From assembly GCA_964637845.1 (NCBI GenBank), contig CAZWXI010000001.1, positions 44,934-108,933 of the forward strand: a DNA stretch of 64,000 bases, read 5' to 3'. A program made the position numbers and the translations under genes. A model generated the notes under the pieces. It saw only the letters and a program-made list of their open reading frames with translations, did not search any database and was not told the DNA's origin. The stretch comes from PGYU01 sp964637845. GTDB lineage: Bacteria > Bacteroidota > Ignavibacteria > Kapaibacteriales > UBA2268. Of this stretch, positions 37,736 to 46,357 are shown one piece after another; position 1 is the first letter of the stretch; each line of letters begins with the position of its first letter.

Positions 37736-37768
37736 CGGGCAACCGCTTAAGCAGTTGCCCGATTTTCT
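37736..37768. terminator. Bidirectional terminator between convergent genes
   Basis: CGGGCAAC (37736-37743) pairs with GTTGCCCG (37754-37761), with an inner palindrome GCTTAAGC in the loop. A-rich and T-rich flanks serve both strands. It lies between the secreted protein gene and the VOC gene. Confidence 0.85.
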
Positions 37769-38156
37769 ATGCACGTGAGTGCAATGCTACACGATTTCCC
37801 TCAGTATCAGTGAAAAGACCAAAATAGCCGATATCGTCAGTTATTAATGTCTTTTCCATAATCACCTGTCCGCCCGCACCTGCAATTTTGCCTAATTCAT
37901 TGTTCAAATCGCCGGTTGGCGAGCTAAAATAAATTAAAACCCCGTCGGTTGAGGGTTTATACCACTCATCATGCAAACAAAGAGAGCCCGATGCTCCCAT
38001 ACCGTTATCTGCCCAAGGGAACCAAGCCATATCTACGCTTTCCATTTTCACCCGTTGTAACTCATAGCCGAATACCTCGGTGTAAAATGTCATTGCTCTC
38101 TCCATATTTGTGACCGGTATCTCAAACCAGCCTACTGCGTTGAATTGTGCACTCAT
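37767..38156 (-). CDS. VOC superfamily (glyoxalase-like) protein
   Basis: A 129-residue protein with two beta-alpha-beta-beta-beta modules of the vicinal oxygen chelate fold. It begins VGWFEIPVTNMERAMTFYTEVFGYEL and ends GYFGLFTDTEGNRVALHSR, both typical of the bleomycin-resistance/glyoxalase group. The substrate is unknown. ATG 38156 is preferred because GGAG lies 6 bases upstream and overlaps the earlier in-frame ATG at 38168. It stands alone. Confidence 0.85.
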   Translation of the reverse strand: MSAQFNAVGWFEIPVTNMERAMTFYTEVFGYELQRVKMESVDMAWFPWADNGMGASGSLCLHDEWYKPSTDGVLIYFSSPTGDLNNELGKIAGAGGQVIMEKTLITDDIGYFGLFTDTEGNRVALHSRA

Positions 38157-38303
38157 CAAAAACTCCATATAATTGTTAAATAATTTTTATGCCAAATTTG
38201 GCCTGCTTTGACAATACGAGTAAAATACAAAAAAGTTGTTAATTAACTATGAAATTTATGTTTTGAAAAAAGAAATTTATGCAATTATTTATTTAGTTAT
38301 TCC

Positions 38304-38324
38304 TACATCATTAAAAGTGATGTA
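38304..38324. promoter_or_regulatory. Inverted repeat upstream of ackA
   Basis: TACATCA and TGATGTA (7 bp) are separated by 7 bases, 110 bases before the ackA start and in the middle of a gene-free stretch. It may be an operator; no regulator is identified. Confidence 0.3.
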
Positions 38325-38383
38325 ATTCGTCCAAAATTAACGAAATATTGACATATAAATCACATTATTTAAGAAAATTTCAT

Positions 38384-38391
38384 TATTTTTG
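38384..38391 (+). promoter_or_regulatory. Bacteroidota-type -7 element before ackA
   Basis: TATTTTTG matches TAnnTTTG, 42 bases before the ackA ATG. A TTGACA at 38348-38353 is too far upstream to be a partner under the usual spacing. Confidence 0.4.
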
Positions 38392-38433
38392 TACAAAGTT
38401 AATTTAACTTGTAAGAATAATTCAGGAAATAAT

Positions 38434-39678
38434 ATGAATATATTAGTTTTAAACTGCGGAAGTTCCTCTCTGAAATTTCAAATTATCGAGACTGACTTGG
38501 AATTAATCGAAAAACATGCCGATAAATGTTTGGTCAAAGGTTTAGTCGAAAGAATCGGTTCACAATCATTGATTTCTATCAAAGTTGAGGGGCAACCAAC
38601 ATTCAAGCAAGCGGCTCCCCTGCGTGACCATAAACAAGCTATCAACTATGTTATCAATTGGATAATATCTGAGGAATCTCAAATTCCCGGCATCATCTCC
38701 ATGAGCGATATTCATGCCGTCGGTCATAGAACTGTTCATGGTGGCGAAACATTTCATCACTCAGTTCGCATAGATAATGAAGTAATTAAATGCCTTGAAG
38801 ATAATATTGATTTGGCGCCTCTTCACAATCCGGCAAACATTAAAGGTATTAAGGCGGCGAAGGAAGTGTTTGGTCCGGGAACTCCCCAAGTGGCAATCTT
38901 CGATACTTCGTTCCACCAAACTATGCCCGAAACAAGTTATCTTTATGCCATTCCGTACCAATACTATAGAAGATACAAAATACGTAAATACGGCTTCCAT
39001 GGTACATCACATCGTTATGTGGCTTATAGGTACCGTAAAATCGAAGGATTGACAAAAGATGAAACTAACATTATCACACTACATCTCGGTAATGGCTCAT
39101 CTTGCTGTGCCATCAAAAACGGTAAATCAATTGATACTTCGATGGGATTTACTCCACTCGAAGGCCTCATGATGGGAACTCGCTGCGGTGACGTTGACGC
39201 GTCAATTATTGAGTTTATTGCTCATAAAGAGCAATCTACACTTGATGAAATTTTCAATATGCTCAACAAACGCTCGGGTTTGCTTGGTATTTCGGGCTTA
39301 ACACACGATATGCGAGATTTGCTCGAAGAGGAAGAAGAACATCAGGACAGGCGTGCTACTTTGGCTGTTAAAATGTTCAGCCAACGTATCAAAAAATATA
39401 TAGGTGCTTATCTTGCGCAGATGAACGGAGCAGATGCTATATGCTTTACCGGTGGTATTGGCGAAAATGCAGTCGAAGTTCGTTCACGTGCTTGCAGCGA
39501 TTTGGATTGGGTTGGTATCAATCTCGATGAAGAATTAAATCGTGAAATTGTCGGAGGTAAAGAAGGGCTTATCAGCACTCCCGGAAGTCGTGTCAAAGTT
39601 TATGTATTGCCGACAAATGAGGAATTGGTCATCGCGCGCGACACGGTTAGAGTTGTTTTGAATGCTAAATTGCCATAA
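38434..39678 (+). CDS. ackA: Acetate kinase
   Basis: AckA (414 residues) converts acetyl phosphate and ADP to acetate and ATP. The ASKHA-fold motifs are clear: N-terminal LVLNCGSSSLKF, the acetate-kinase signatures GHRTVHGG and the YGFHGTSHRYV block, and the adenosine motif FTGGIGENAVEVR. I start at ATG 38434 because AGGA lies 6 bases upstream and the protein begins MNILVLNCGSSS as usual; the longer frame from 38389 adds 15 unrelated residues. It is followed after 16 bases by pta, completing the acetate pathway. Confidence 0.97.
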   Translation: MNILVLNCGSSSLKFQIIETDLELIEKHADKCLVKGLVERIGSQSLISIKVEGQPTFKQAAPLRDHKQAINYVINWIISEESQIPGIISMSDIHAVGHRTVHGGETFHHSVRIDNEVIKCLEDNIDLAPLHNPANIKGIKAAKEVFGPGTPQVAIFDTSFHQTMPETSYLYAIPYQYYRRYKIRKYGFHGTSHRYVAYRYRKIEGLTKDETNIITLHLGNGSSCCAIKNGKSIDTSMGFTPLEGLMMGTRCGDVDASIIEFIAHKEQSTLDEIFNMLNKRSGLLGISGLTHDMRDLLEEEEEHQDRRATLAVKMFSQRIKKYIGAYLAQMNGADAICFTGGIGENAVEVRSRACSDLDWVGINLDEELNREIVGGKEGLISTPGSRVKVYVLPTNEELVIARDTVRVVLNAKLP

Positions 39679-39694
39679 TTGATAGAGGTTGAAG

Positions 39695-40672
39695 ATGACA
39701 AAGAATCCATTTATTAATGAAATTCGCGAAAAAGCTAAATCGAAAAATGTACTTGTTGCTTTTCCGGATGCCGACGACATCAGAACAATCAAAGCAAGTC
39801 GATTTTTAGCCGATGAAAAAATTGCTCGCCCCATTTTGGTCGGGAATCCCGAAAAAATCAAACAAGTTGCTGTTTATAACAATGTTAGTATTGATGACAT
39901 TGTTATTTATGACTCTGCGAATGGTGAGAATAGAGAAAAATTTGCCGAAATACTCTACGAAAAACGTAAACATAAGGGTATGACCCAAGAGCAAGCATAT
40001 GAAACTGTCGGCAATCCCTTATATTACTCCGGATTTATGCTCGAAACCAATATGGTAAACGTTGTCGTTGGCGGTAATGTATCAAGCACGGGAGATGTTA
40101 TGCGTGCTTCGATATTTACAGTCGGTGTTGCCGAAGGTATATCTATCGTTAGTTCATTTTTCATTATGACATTCCCCGACAAAATGTACTGTTTTGCCGA
40201 TTGTGCCGTCAATCCCGACCCGACAGCCCAACAACTTTGCGATATTGCAATCAGTTCAGCTGCTAATTTCCAAAAAATTACAGGCATCGAACCAAAAATC
40301 GCCATGCTATCTTTTTCAACAAACGGTAGTGCGGAACATGATTTAGTCACCAAAGTAAAAGAGGCGACAGCAATGTTAAAAGCGAAAGCACCTCAATTAC
40401 AAAGCGACGGCGAAATGCAGTTAGATGCCGCTATTATTCCATCTATTGGCGAACGAAAATTCCCCGGCTCAACCGTTGCCGGCAAAGCTAATGTATTGGT
40501 ATTTCCTGACTTAAATGCAGGGAATATTGGATATAAACTCACTGAACGTTTAGCCGGAGCTGAAGCCGTAGGCCCAATCATACAAGGTTTACGCAAACCT
40601 TATTGCGATTTATCCCGTGGTTGCTCGATTGATGATATGGTAAACGTAGCTGCGATTTGCAGTTTGATGTAA
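39695..40672 (+). CDS. pta: Phosphate acetyltransferase
   Basis: Pta (325 residues) interconverts acetyl-CoA and acetyl phosphate. It is the short single-domain form, starting with the PTA/PTB fold (VLVAFPDADDIRTIKASRFLAD) and carrying SFSTNGSAEHDLV and FPGSTVAGKANVLVFPDLNAGNIGYKL, both typical. The N-terminal regulatory domains of long Pta are absent. ATG 39695 is preferred over TTG 39689 because AGAGG lies 6 bases before it. It is the downstream partner of ackA and ends at a terminator. Confidence 0.95.
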   Translation: MTKNPFINEIREKAKSKNVLVAFPDADDIRTIKASRFLADEKIARPILVGNPEKIKQVAVYNNVSIDDIVIYDSANGENREKFAEILYEKRKHKGMTQEQAYETVGNPLYYSGFMLETNMVNVVVGGNVSSTGDVMRASIFTVGVAEGISIVSSFFIMTFPDKMYCFADCAVNPDPTAQQLCDIAISSAANFQKITGIEPKIAMLSFSTNGSAEHDLVTKVKEATAMLKAKAPQLQSDGEMQLDAAIIPSIGERKFPGSTVAGKANVLVFPDLNAGNIGYKLTERLAGAEAVGPIIQGLRKPYCDLSRGCSIDDMVNVAAICSLM

Positions 40673-40690
40673 AATTAATTTTCATAATAC

Positions 40691-40721
40691 AAAATAGGTT
40701 GCTCTTGTGGCAACCTATTTT
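40691..40721. terminator. Bidirectional terminator after pta and tlpA
   Basis: A 12-bp stem AAAATAGGTTGC / GCAACCTATTTT with a 7-base loop, followed by T's on the right and preceded by A's on the left. It separates the convergent ackA-pta and ccm clusters. Confidence 0.9.
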
Positions 40722-40740
40722 TGTTTATGTAGGTATAGAA

Positions 40741-41328
40741 TTAAAGTACTTTGTTAACTGAAGCCATGAATTGAGATTTTGTTCTCATTCCGACAATTTT
40801 TTCGGCAATTTTACCGTTTTTGTCAATTATCATTGTTGTAGGCACGGCACTAACACCACCGTAAGCAGAAATCAATTCGTTTGTTGAAATGAAATTTATA
40901 TAGTTTACACCTTGTGTTTTTGAAAATGATTGAACTTTACTTAACGGGTCGCGGTCTTTTTCCATGGCTATACCTATGACAACAAAATTCTTGCCTTGCA
41001 ATTCTTTTTGAATCTCGATAATATCGGGAATTTCCTTACGGCACGGAGCACACCACGTTCCCCAGAAATTAAGAAATACTACTTTACCTTTTGTGAATTC
41101 AGCAAAACTGGTTTCTTTACCATTGTAAGTAAATGTGAAGTCAACAACTGAACCAGGTTGACCAGACGCTTTGACCCTATTTATTGTCAAAACTGACGAC
41201 TCGGCGGACTTATTTGCAGATTCTGCATTAATATTGCCGGTAAATGAAAACACCATAAACGCGCCCACTGCTATAAGTACAGCAATTGCGGGCAAAGCAA
41301 TTCTTTTTTTGAGCATAGATTTTATCAT
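40741..41328 (-). CDS. TlpA/ResA-like thiol-disulfide oxidoreductase
   Basis: A 195-residue thioredoxin-like protein anchored by an N-terminal helix (about 9-29) with the catalytic pair in WGTWCAPC (C93 and C96). The cis-Pro loop reads GGVSAVPTTMIID. It probably reduces apocytochrome c cysteines before heme attachment, as ResA or CcmG do. That role is inferred from its position directly downstream of ccmF. GAGGAATTT precedes the ATG. It ends at a strong terminator. Confidence 0.88.
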   Translation of the reverse strand: MIKSMLKKRIALPAIAVLIAVGAFMVFSFTGNINAESANKSAESSVLTINRVKASGQPGSVVDFTFTYNGKETSFAEFTKGKVVFLNFWGTWCAPCRKEIPDIIEIQKELQGKNFVVIGIAMEKDRDPLSKVQSFSKTQGVNYINFISTNELISAYGGVSAVPTTMIIDKNGKIAEKIVGMRTKSQFMASVNKVL

Positions 41329-41389
41329 AAATTCCTCTAATTTGTATAAGATTATAATGTTGACGAAAACAAATGAAAATAATTACATA

Positions 41390-43690
41390 TTACTCTTCGG
41401 CAATATTATTTTTATTTCCTTTTGGCAAATACTTTGAAACCGGCAATAACATTCCGACTACAATTAGTATAGTTCCAAGCCACACAAAGTTGATAAACGG
41501 TTTTATCGTAACGTCGAAAGTAAAAATTTCAATCGGCTCAGGCATTGGATCATCTGTTTTTTTGAAAATGAGATGTGCCTGAGTATTTTGCACATTCTGT
41601 GCATCTCTAATCAAGCGGATCATGCTAATCTCAATGTCTGTATCGGGGATTTTTACAAAATTTGGAGTAGATTCCCAAGATTTGATGTCAAGCATTGAAT
41701 ATATAGTATCGGTACGGAATTTCTCGTCAGCCAATTGAGTCCTTAAAATAGTTCCCAGCATTGCTGTATTTCCTCTGACAGATGTAACTTGGTCGAAATC
41801 AAATCCTATTATCGATACTCTAAGTGAAGAATCTATCGGTACAATAACTGATTCACCTTTACGCAAGAATGCTTCAGGTGTTGAATGAGTTGCTTCTACG
41901 GCTTTTGGTGCGACATAAATGTCTTTCTCGACTTTTACATATACTCCTGGTTCAAGGAAGGGTGATTGCCAATCATTGAAATCGCTCCAATAAACAATAG
42001 GGGACACAACAGTCTTGCTGTTGTTTTTGCTAATCTCAACCTTATATTTATATTTCTCTCTATCCCTAAATTCCTGTTCAATTTGCTCTTTCCCAATAAA
42101 TGTAAAGTCATAGCCGAAAGCAGATTTTGATTGATTTTCAAGCAATCTGATTTGTTTGGTGTCCTCATATCCGCCGCTTGCGATTGTTCCGAGGATGAGT
42201 AACGCAACTCCGAGATGCGATAAATAAGCACCTAATAGCTTCGGATTTTTAGATAAATTCCTTATTAAAAATTCAAGATTTGTTAGTAAGGCAAACATTG
42301 CCGCAAAAGTCAGCAGGATAAAATTAATTCTGTTCAGTCCAACAAATGCCAATAAAACAACAAGAAGAACGGAAGCGGCGAGCGGAAGGATGATTTTCGA
42401 AAATATATCTTTAATATTGCCCGACATCCAACGCTGATAAAGCGAAAATCCGTTTATAATTAAGAATATGATTGCGAATACGGTTCCAAATTTATCATAA
42501 ATAGAAATTTCGATTGCTACTTTTGGCTGACCAAACAATTCGGCTACAGCGGGCCAACTTGTTCCAAGAATCACTATTGCTGCCATTGCGAGTATGAGAA
42601 TAGAACCCAAAGTCAATGAATATTCTTTCGAAAAATCTTTGATTGTAGCTCGCTCCAAATATTTGTTTATATCCTTGAATCTATATGCTACGCAAAAAAT
42701 CCCTAACCCCAGATATGTTATCTGGAATAAAACAAGCATGGTATAAACGACGGCACCAGGAGTAACAAATGAATGGACGGAGGTATCACCCAAAATACCG
42801 CTCCGAGTAAGGAATGTAGCATAAACAACGAATATAAACGAAAGAATTCCTAATATGAGATTCGTTTTGATTAATCCACCTGTACGGCGTTGAACCATAA
42901 GTGTATGAATCAAAGCAACTGCTATCATCCATGGTATAAGTGATGAATTCTCCACGGGGTCCCATGCCCAGAAACCACCCCATCCCAATGTTTCATATGC
43001 CCAAAAACCGCCCAACATGATACCCAAACCAAGTATGGCAGCGCCAATCAACGCCCATGGCATCAATATTTCAATCCAACCCCTGTAATCTTTCTTAAGA
43101 AGTGCCGCTAATGACAATACGAACGGGACAGCCATTAGAGAATAGCCCACAAAAAGAATAGGAGGGTGGATTGTAATCCAATAATTCTGTAAAATCGGAT
43201 TTAAACCACGACCATTGGCAGGCATGAAACCGACTTCAAGTCCTTCTGATGAAAATGTCTCCCAAACGTATTCAAAAGGGCTTTTGAATACTAAAATAAG
43301 TGCAATGTAAAATATTATTGATGAAAAGAAACCCATTGCAAGAGATTCATAGCCCTTATTCTTTGTGTGATTAATTAGAATTAGACCGACTATCGACAGC
43401 ACTATCATCCACAACATGAAAGAACCCTGTTGCCCCGAGTAAAAAGATGCCACTAAAAAGTAATCATGCAACTCAGTCGAGGAATACTCCCAAATGTAGG
43501 TGAATTGAAAATTGTGTGCCAATATGTTAGCAAGTAAGTATATGCTTGCCGAAACCACTCCGGCCGTCATTAAGTAGTAAAAAATGCGTGCTATTCTGCG
43601 AAATTCATCCTTATTATGGGATACCAAATAGAGTATTGTTGACAGTAAACCAAATATTACTGTCAAATAGATGAGTATTTTTCCAAGCAT
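41390..43690 (-). CDS. ccmF: Cytochrome c maturation protein CcmF
   Basis: CcmF (766 residues) is the heme lyase of cytochrome c maturation system I. It has about 14-15 membrane helices, the WWD heme-handling domain seen as WGGFWAWDPVENSS, and a large periplasmic C-terminal domain (about 520-730) before the last helix. It is longer than the E. coli protein (about 647) mainly because of that C-terminal domain. It lies 31 bases after ccmE. ccmA, ccmB and ccmH are not in the window. Confidence 0.93.
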   Translation of the reverse strand: MLGKILIYLTVIFGLLSTILYLVSHNKDEFRRIARIFYYLMTAGVVSASIYLLANILAHNFQFTYIWEYSSTELHDYFLVASFYSGQQGSFMLWMIVLSIVGLILINHTKNKGYESLAMGFFSSIIFYIALILVFKSPFEYVWETFSSEGLEVGFMPANGRGLNPILQNYWITIHPPILFVGYSLMAVPFVLSLAALLKKDYRGWIEILMPWALIGAAILGLGIMLGGFWAYETLGWGGFWAWDPVENSSLIPWMIAVALIHTLMVQRRTGGLIKTNLILGILSFIFVVYATFLTRSGILGDTSVHSFVTPGAVVYTMLVLFQITYLGLGIFCVAYRFKDINKYLERATIKDFSKEYSLTLGSILILAMAAIVILGTSWPAVAELFGQPKVAIEISIYDKFGTVFAIIFLIINGFSLYQRWMSGNIKDIFSKIILPLAASVLLVVLLAFVGLNRINFILLTFAAMFALLTNLEFLIRNLSKNPKLLGAYLSHLGVALLILGTIASGGYEDTKQIRLLENQSKSAFGYDFTFIGKEQIEQEFRDREKYKYKVEISKNNSKTVVSPIVYWSDFNDWQSPFLEPGVYVKVEKDIYVAPKAVEATHSTPEAFLRKGESVIVPIDSSLRVSIIGFDFDQVTSVRGNTAMLGTILRTQLADEKFRTDTIYSMLDIKSWESTPNFVKIPDTDIEISMIRLIRDAQNVQNTQAHLIFKKTDDPMPEPIEIFTFDVTIKPFINFVWLGTILIVVGMLLPVSKYLPKGNKNNIAEE

Positions 43691-43721
43691 ATATATTAAC
43701 TCTGATTATTTCTTTAAAAAA

Positions 43722-44123
43722 CTAATTATTGTAAAGCTGAGTACCCTGTAATTCATCAAACTGTCCTTCATATTTTGAAGGGCACTTTGTTAATATCTCA
43801 GATGCATAAAAGGCTTCGCCTTCATATTTTCCTTTAATTACGACCATAGGAGCAACATCGAAATTGTTCGGCTTAGAGCCGCGACTTATTACTGTTGCTT
43901 TATTGCCCTGCTCATCAATCATGCTAAATGTAAAGGTGTTGTTCTCTGAATCGTAAGACTGACCCATACTTTGATCCCACGAACCAATTACTTGGACAAC
44001 TTTTCCTTTTTCAATTGCTTCTGGAAAGCTTGCGTATTCTATTTTAGAGGAGTCAAACGAGTAAACTGCAAGTGCTATAAACACTGTGGCTGCTACTGAA
44101 CCAATAATATATTTTGTTTTCAT
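43722..44123 (-). CDS. ccmE: Heme chaperone CcmE, Cys-type (CxxxY)
   Basis: CcmE (133 residues) binds heme covalently in the periplasm and hands it to CcmF. One N-terminal helix (about 5-22) anchors an OB-fold. The heme-binding motif is CxxxY (C114 to Y118, in LTKCPSKY) instead of the HxxxY of most proteobacteria. Such Cys-type CcmE is known from the variant called system I*, in archaea and some sulfate reducers. Gene context (ccmC, ccmD, ccmF) confirms the identity. Confidence 0.9.
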   Translation of the reverse strand: MKTKYIIGSVAATVFIALAVYSFDSSKIEYASFPEAIEKGKVVQVIGSWDQSMGQSYDSENNTFTFSMIDEQGNKATVISRGSKPNNFDVAPMVVIKGKYEGEAFYASEILTKCPSKYEGQFDELQGTQLYNN

Positions 44124-44194
44124 AATTTTTTCTTTTTTACAATATTACCAGTATGTAATATAACATTTTTTTTGCAATTTTATGGTAAAAATCG

Positions 44195-44353
44195 TTATAA
44201 ATCGCTGTCTGTGGTAACCTTTTGCTCTATTTGCCGTTCAATTTTACCAACTCGCTTATCAATGCTAAACAAATAAAATCCGATGCCAAACCAAAGAATT
44301 AAAGCAATTCCAAGTACAACATAAAGTGAATTATCATGAAGAAACTGTTCCAT
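44195..44353 (-). CDS. ccmD: CcmD-like small membrane protein
   Basis: A 52-residue protein, MEQFLHDNSLYVVLGIALIL then a single helix ending GFYLFSIDKR and a charged coiled tail (KIERQIEQKV). Size, one helix (about 9-31) and the basic then helical tail are those of CcmD, which helps release the CcmE-heme complex from the CcmABC transporter. It lies between ccmC (8 bases upstream) and ccmE (71 bases downstream), the position expected for ccmD. It is too short for many gene finders. Confidence 0.8.
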   Translation of the reverse strand: MEQFLHDNSLYVVLGIALILWFGIGFYLFSIDKRVGKIERQIEQKVTTDSDL

Positions 44354-44361
44354 ACCAAAGC

Positions 44362-45423
44362 CTATGAGATTTTGTTTTTAATAATGTTCATCCTGACAAG
44401 TATATTGAAAAGCCAGAAGTAGATAATTGTAAATGACAGTAACGCCAAACCAAACCCCCACACAAGATTTGTGTCAAGTGCATTCGGCTGCGCTGATATA
44501 AGTGGTCCGGCATTAACATCATCTGCTGAACCGGGATGTAATCCGCTCGACATTCTTGGTAAAATAAATACTAAAAATGGTACTGTTATAAATGAAATTA
44601 TTGAATAAACAGAGCTAAGTTTTGCCTTTCGTTCAGGACTATCAATTGACGCTCTTAAAGCAAAAAATGCCGCATATATCATTATAAGAATGAAAATTGA
44701 TGTTTGCCTTGGGTCCCAATTCCAATAATTACCCCAATTGTACTTTGCCCAAAGCATCCCCGTGACAGTCGCAAGTATAGCGAATAGATTGCCTAATGAA
44801 GCAGTTGATGCAGTGTGTATATCAAAATTCAAATTTCCCGTTTTAAGGTATCTAATGGCATAAATCATCGACATTAAGTAGGCAATTACTGCTATCCAGG
44901 CCATAGGTACGTGCAAATTTAAAATCTTTATTCTTTCATCGAGGTTTGGCACAAAAGGATAATCAAAAAGTGGATTAACATATTTAGTTTCAATGTATGC
45001 AATAGCATCGGTCTCTTTGTCATATCCGACTTTGATTACTAATTCAGAATCTTCTGCAAACTCTTGGGGTAGTTCAGTTGAATTAATTACAAGTTTGCGA
45101 TTAAAGTTTACAGAAGAGTAATCGGATAAATCAGACGGCTTATTGCCAAAATAAACAAACCATCTGTTATTCTTTGCATCATAGTAATGATTCTGAGTCG
45201 AATTACTTATGTGAATGTTCAATGTTTCGTAGAAGCCCTCTTTGATGTATCTTACAGTAGTCAAATTGCCGGATACTGGTGGTATAATTGTTAGCATAAG
45301 TGTGAAAGCAACTAAAACAATAGCGACAATTTTCCACCACAATGCTTTGGGTTTGGTGTAGCCGCCAATCGCCGCAAATAGAACAGCTAACAAGATGGAA
45401 CCAAACATTATGACAAATTTCAT
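44362..45423 (-). CDS. ccmC: Heme exporter CcmC with a large periplasmic insertion
   Basis: CcmC (353 residues) presents heme to CcmE. The WWD motif WGNYWNWDP (W230 to D237) and flanking histidines H171 (LHVPMAW) and H296 are visible. Usual CcmC is about 240 residues; here an extra N-terminal helix (about 3-21) and about 100 residues (about 52-160) between the first core helix and HVPMAW are added. The insertion looks soluble and beta-rich. Its role is unknown. The gene is 61 bases downstream of the RsbW-like gene. Confidence 0.88.
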   Translation of the reverse strand: MKFVIMFGSILLAVLFAAIGGYTKPKALWWKIVAIVLVAFTLMLTIIPPVSGNLTTVRYIKEGFYETLNIHISNSTQNHYYDAKNNRWFVYFGNKPSDLSDYSSVNFNRKLVINSTELPQEFAEDSELVIKVGYDKETDAIAYIETKYVNPLFDYPFVPNLDERIKILNLHVPMAWIAVIAYLMSMIYAIRYLKTGNLNFDIHTASTASLGNLFAILATVTGMLWAKYNWGNYWNWDPRQTSIFILIMIYAAFFALRASIDSPERKAKLSSVYSIISFITVPFLVFILPRMSSGLHPGSADDVNAGPLISAQPNALDTNLVWGFGLALLSFTIIYFWLFNILVRMNIIKNKIS

Positions 45424-45484
45424 TTTATATTCAAACTTTAATCAATTTAACTTTGACTAATTTACGAATATTTAGCGAGATTAT

Positions 45485-45925
45485 TTAGTTTAATTGCTTT
45501 TTAAGTACGAGAGTATTGACAGGATTCTTGTCGTTTGACGGGTAATAGAGTATTTCATCCATTACAAGTCGCATAATTTTAATACCTAAACCGCCTTTCT
45601 TGAAGTTTTTGAAATACTCTTCCATATCGGGTTGAGTAGCGGTCATTGGGTCAAATGGAGGTGCCATATCAAGTATTTTGACTATAAAATTCTTGTCTAA
45701 AGTTTCTATTTGAACGCACAGTTCTTTACTGCGGTCGCGTTTATAGGCATGATTGATTAAATTTGTACACGCCTCATCAACGGCAAGAACAATTTTATCA
45801 CAATCAGCGTCAGCAAATCCGAATTCTATCGCCTCATTACGGACAAAATTTCGGATTTTTATCAATTCAACAGGGTCAACAGTTGCGCAAATTGTACTAC
45901 CGCTATGTTTCTTGATGATTTTCAT
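45485..45925 (-). CDS. RsbW-like anti-sigma factor / serine kinase
   Basis: A 146-residue GHKL ATPase domain protein. The N box is visible as VDEACTNLINHAY and the G1/G2 boxes as ILDMAPPFDP and KKGGLGIKIMRLVMDEI. Such proteins bind a target, often a sigma factor, and phosphorylate a STAS antagonist. The STAS gene is directly upstream and overlaps by 4 bases, and a PP2C phosphatase gene follows it, so the three form a partner-switching set. No sigma factor gene is adjacent, so the final target is unknown. Confidence 0.88.
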   Translation of the reverse strand: MKIIKKHSGSTICATVDPVELIKIRNFVRNEAIEFGFADADCDKIVLAVDEACTNLINHAYKRDRSKELCVQIETLDKNFIVKILDMAPPFDPMTATQPDMEEYFKNFKKGGLGIKIMRLVMDEILYYPSNDKNPVNTLVLKKQLN

Positions 45926-46287
45926 CTTTTGCTATTTTTGGAAAATTTTTCAATTGTGATAGCTTCATCTCGGTCAATATCAAACAACATAGGAAACCCC
46001 AATAAATCAAATACTGAATAAACTTTATCTTTCATGGCTGTCAATTTGATATCGCCACCATTTGTTCTGACTTCTTCTATAAAAGCCATAAACACTCCCA
46101 ACCCGGCACTACTAATATAGTCAAGCTCATCGAAATTAACTAAAATCTTATTACCACCTTTGGAGATGATACCTTGGAAAGCATCTTCAAGTTTGGGAGC
46201 GGTGTGAGCGTCCAAATATCCGTTAAGATAGATACAAAAGATTTCTCCAGACTCTTTTGTACGGATTTTCAATTTTTCATTACTCAT
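45922..46287 (-). CDS. STAS-domain anti-sigma factor antagonist (RsbV-like)
   Basis: A 121-residue STAS protein with the conserved phosphorylation loop seen as LDYISSAGLGVFMAF, where one of the two serines is the expected phosphorylation site. When unphosphorylated it would bind the RsbW-like kinase encoded just downstream (4-base overlap) and free that kinase's target. Basic C-terminus. It is 70 bases downstream of the PP2C gene that would dephosphorylate it. Confidence 0.9.
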   Translation of the reverse strand: MSNEKLKIRTKESGEIFCIYLNGYLDAHTAPKLEDAFQGIISKGGNKILVNFDELDYISSAGLGVFMAFIEEVRTNGGDIKLTAMKDKVYSVFDLLGFPMLFDIDRDEAITIEKFSKNSKR

Positions 46288-46357
46288 TATGTTTCTCCAT
46301 CAATAAATTTCAATATTAGGCTCAAATAAGTCGCAAATGTTATTATCAGGTCAAAAA

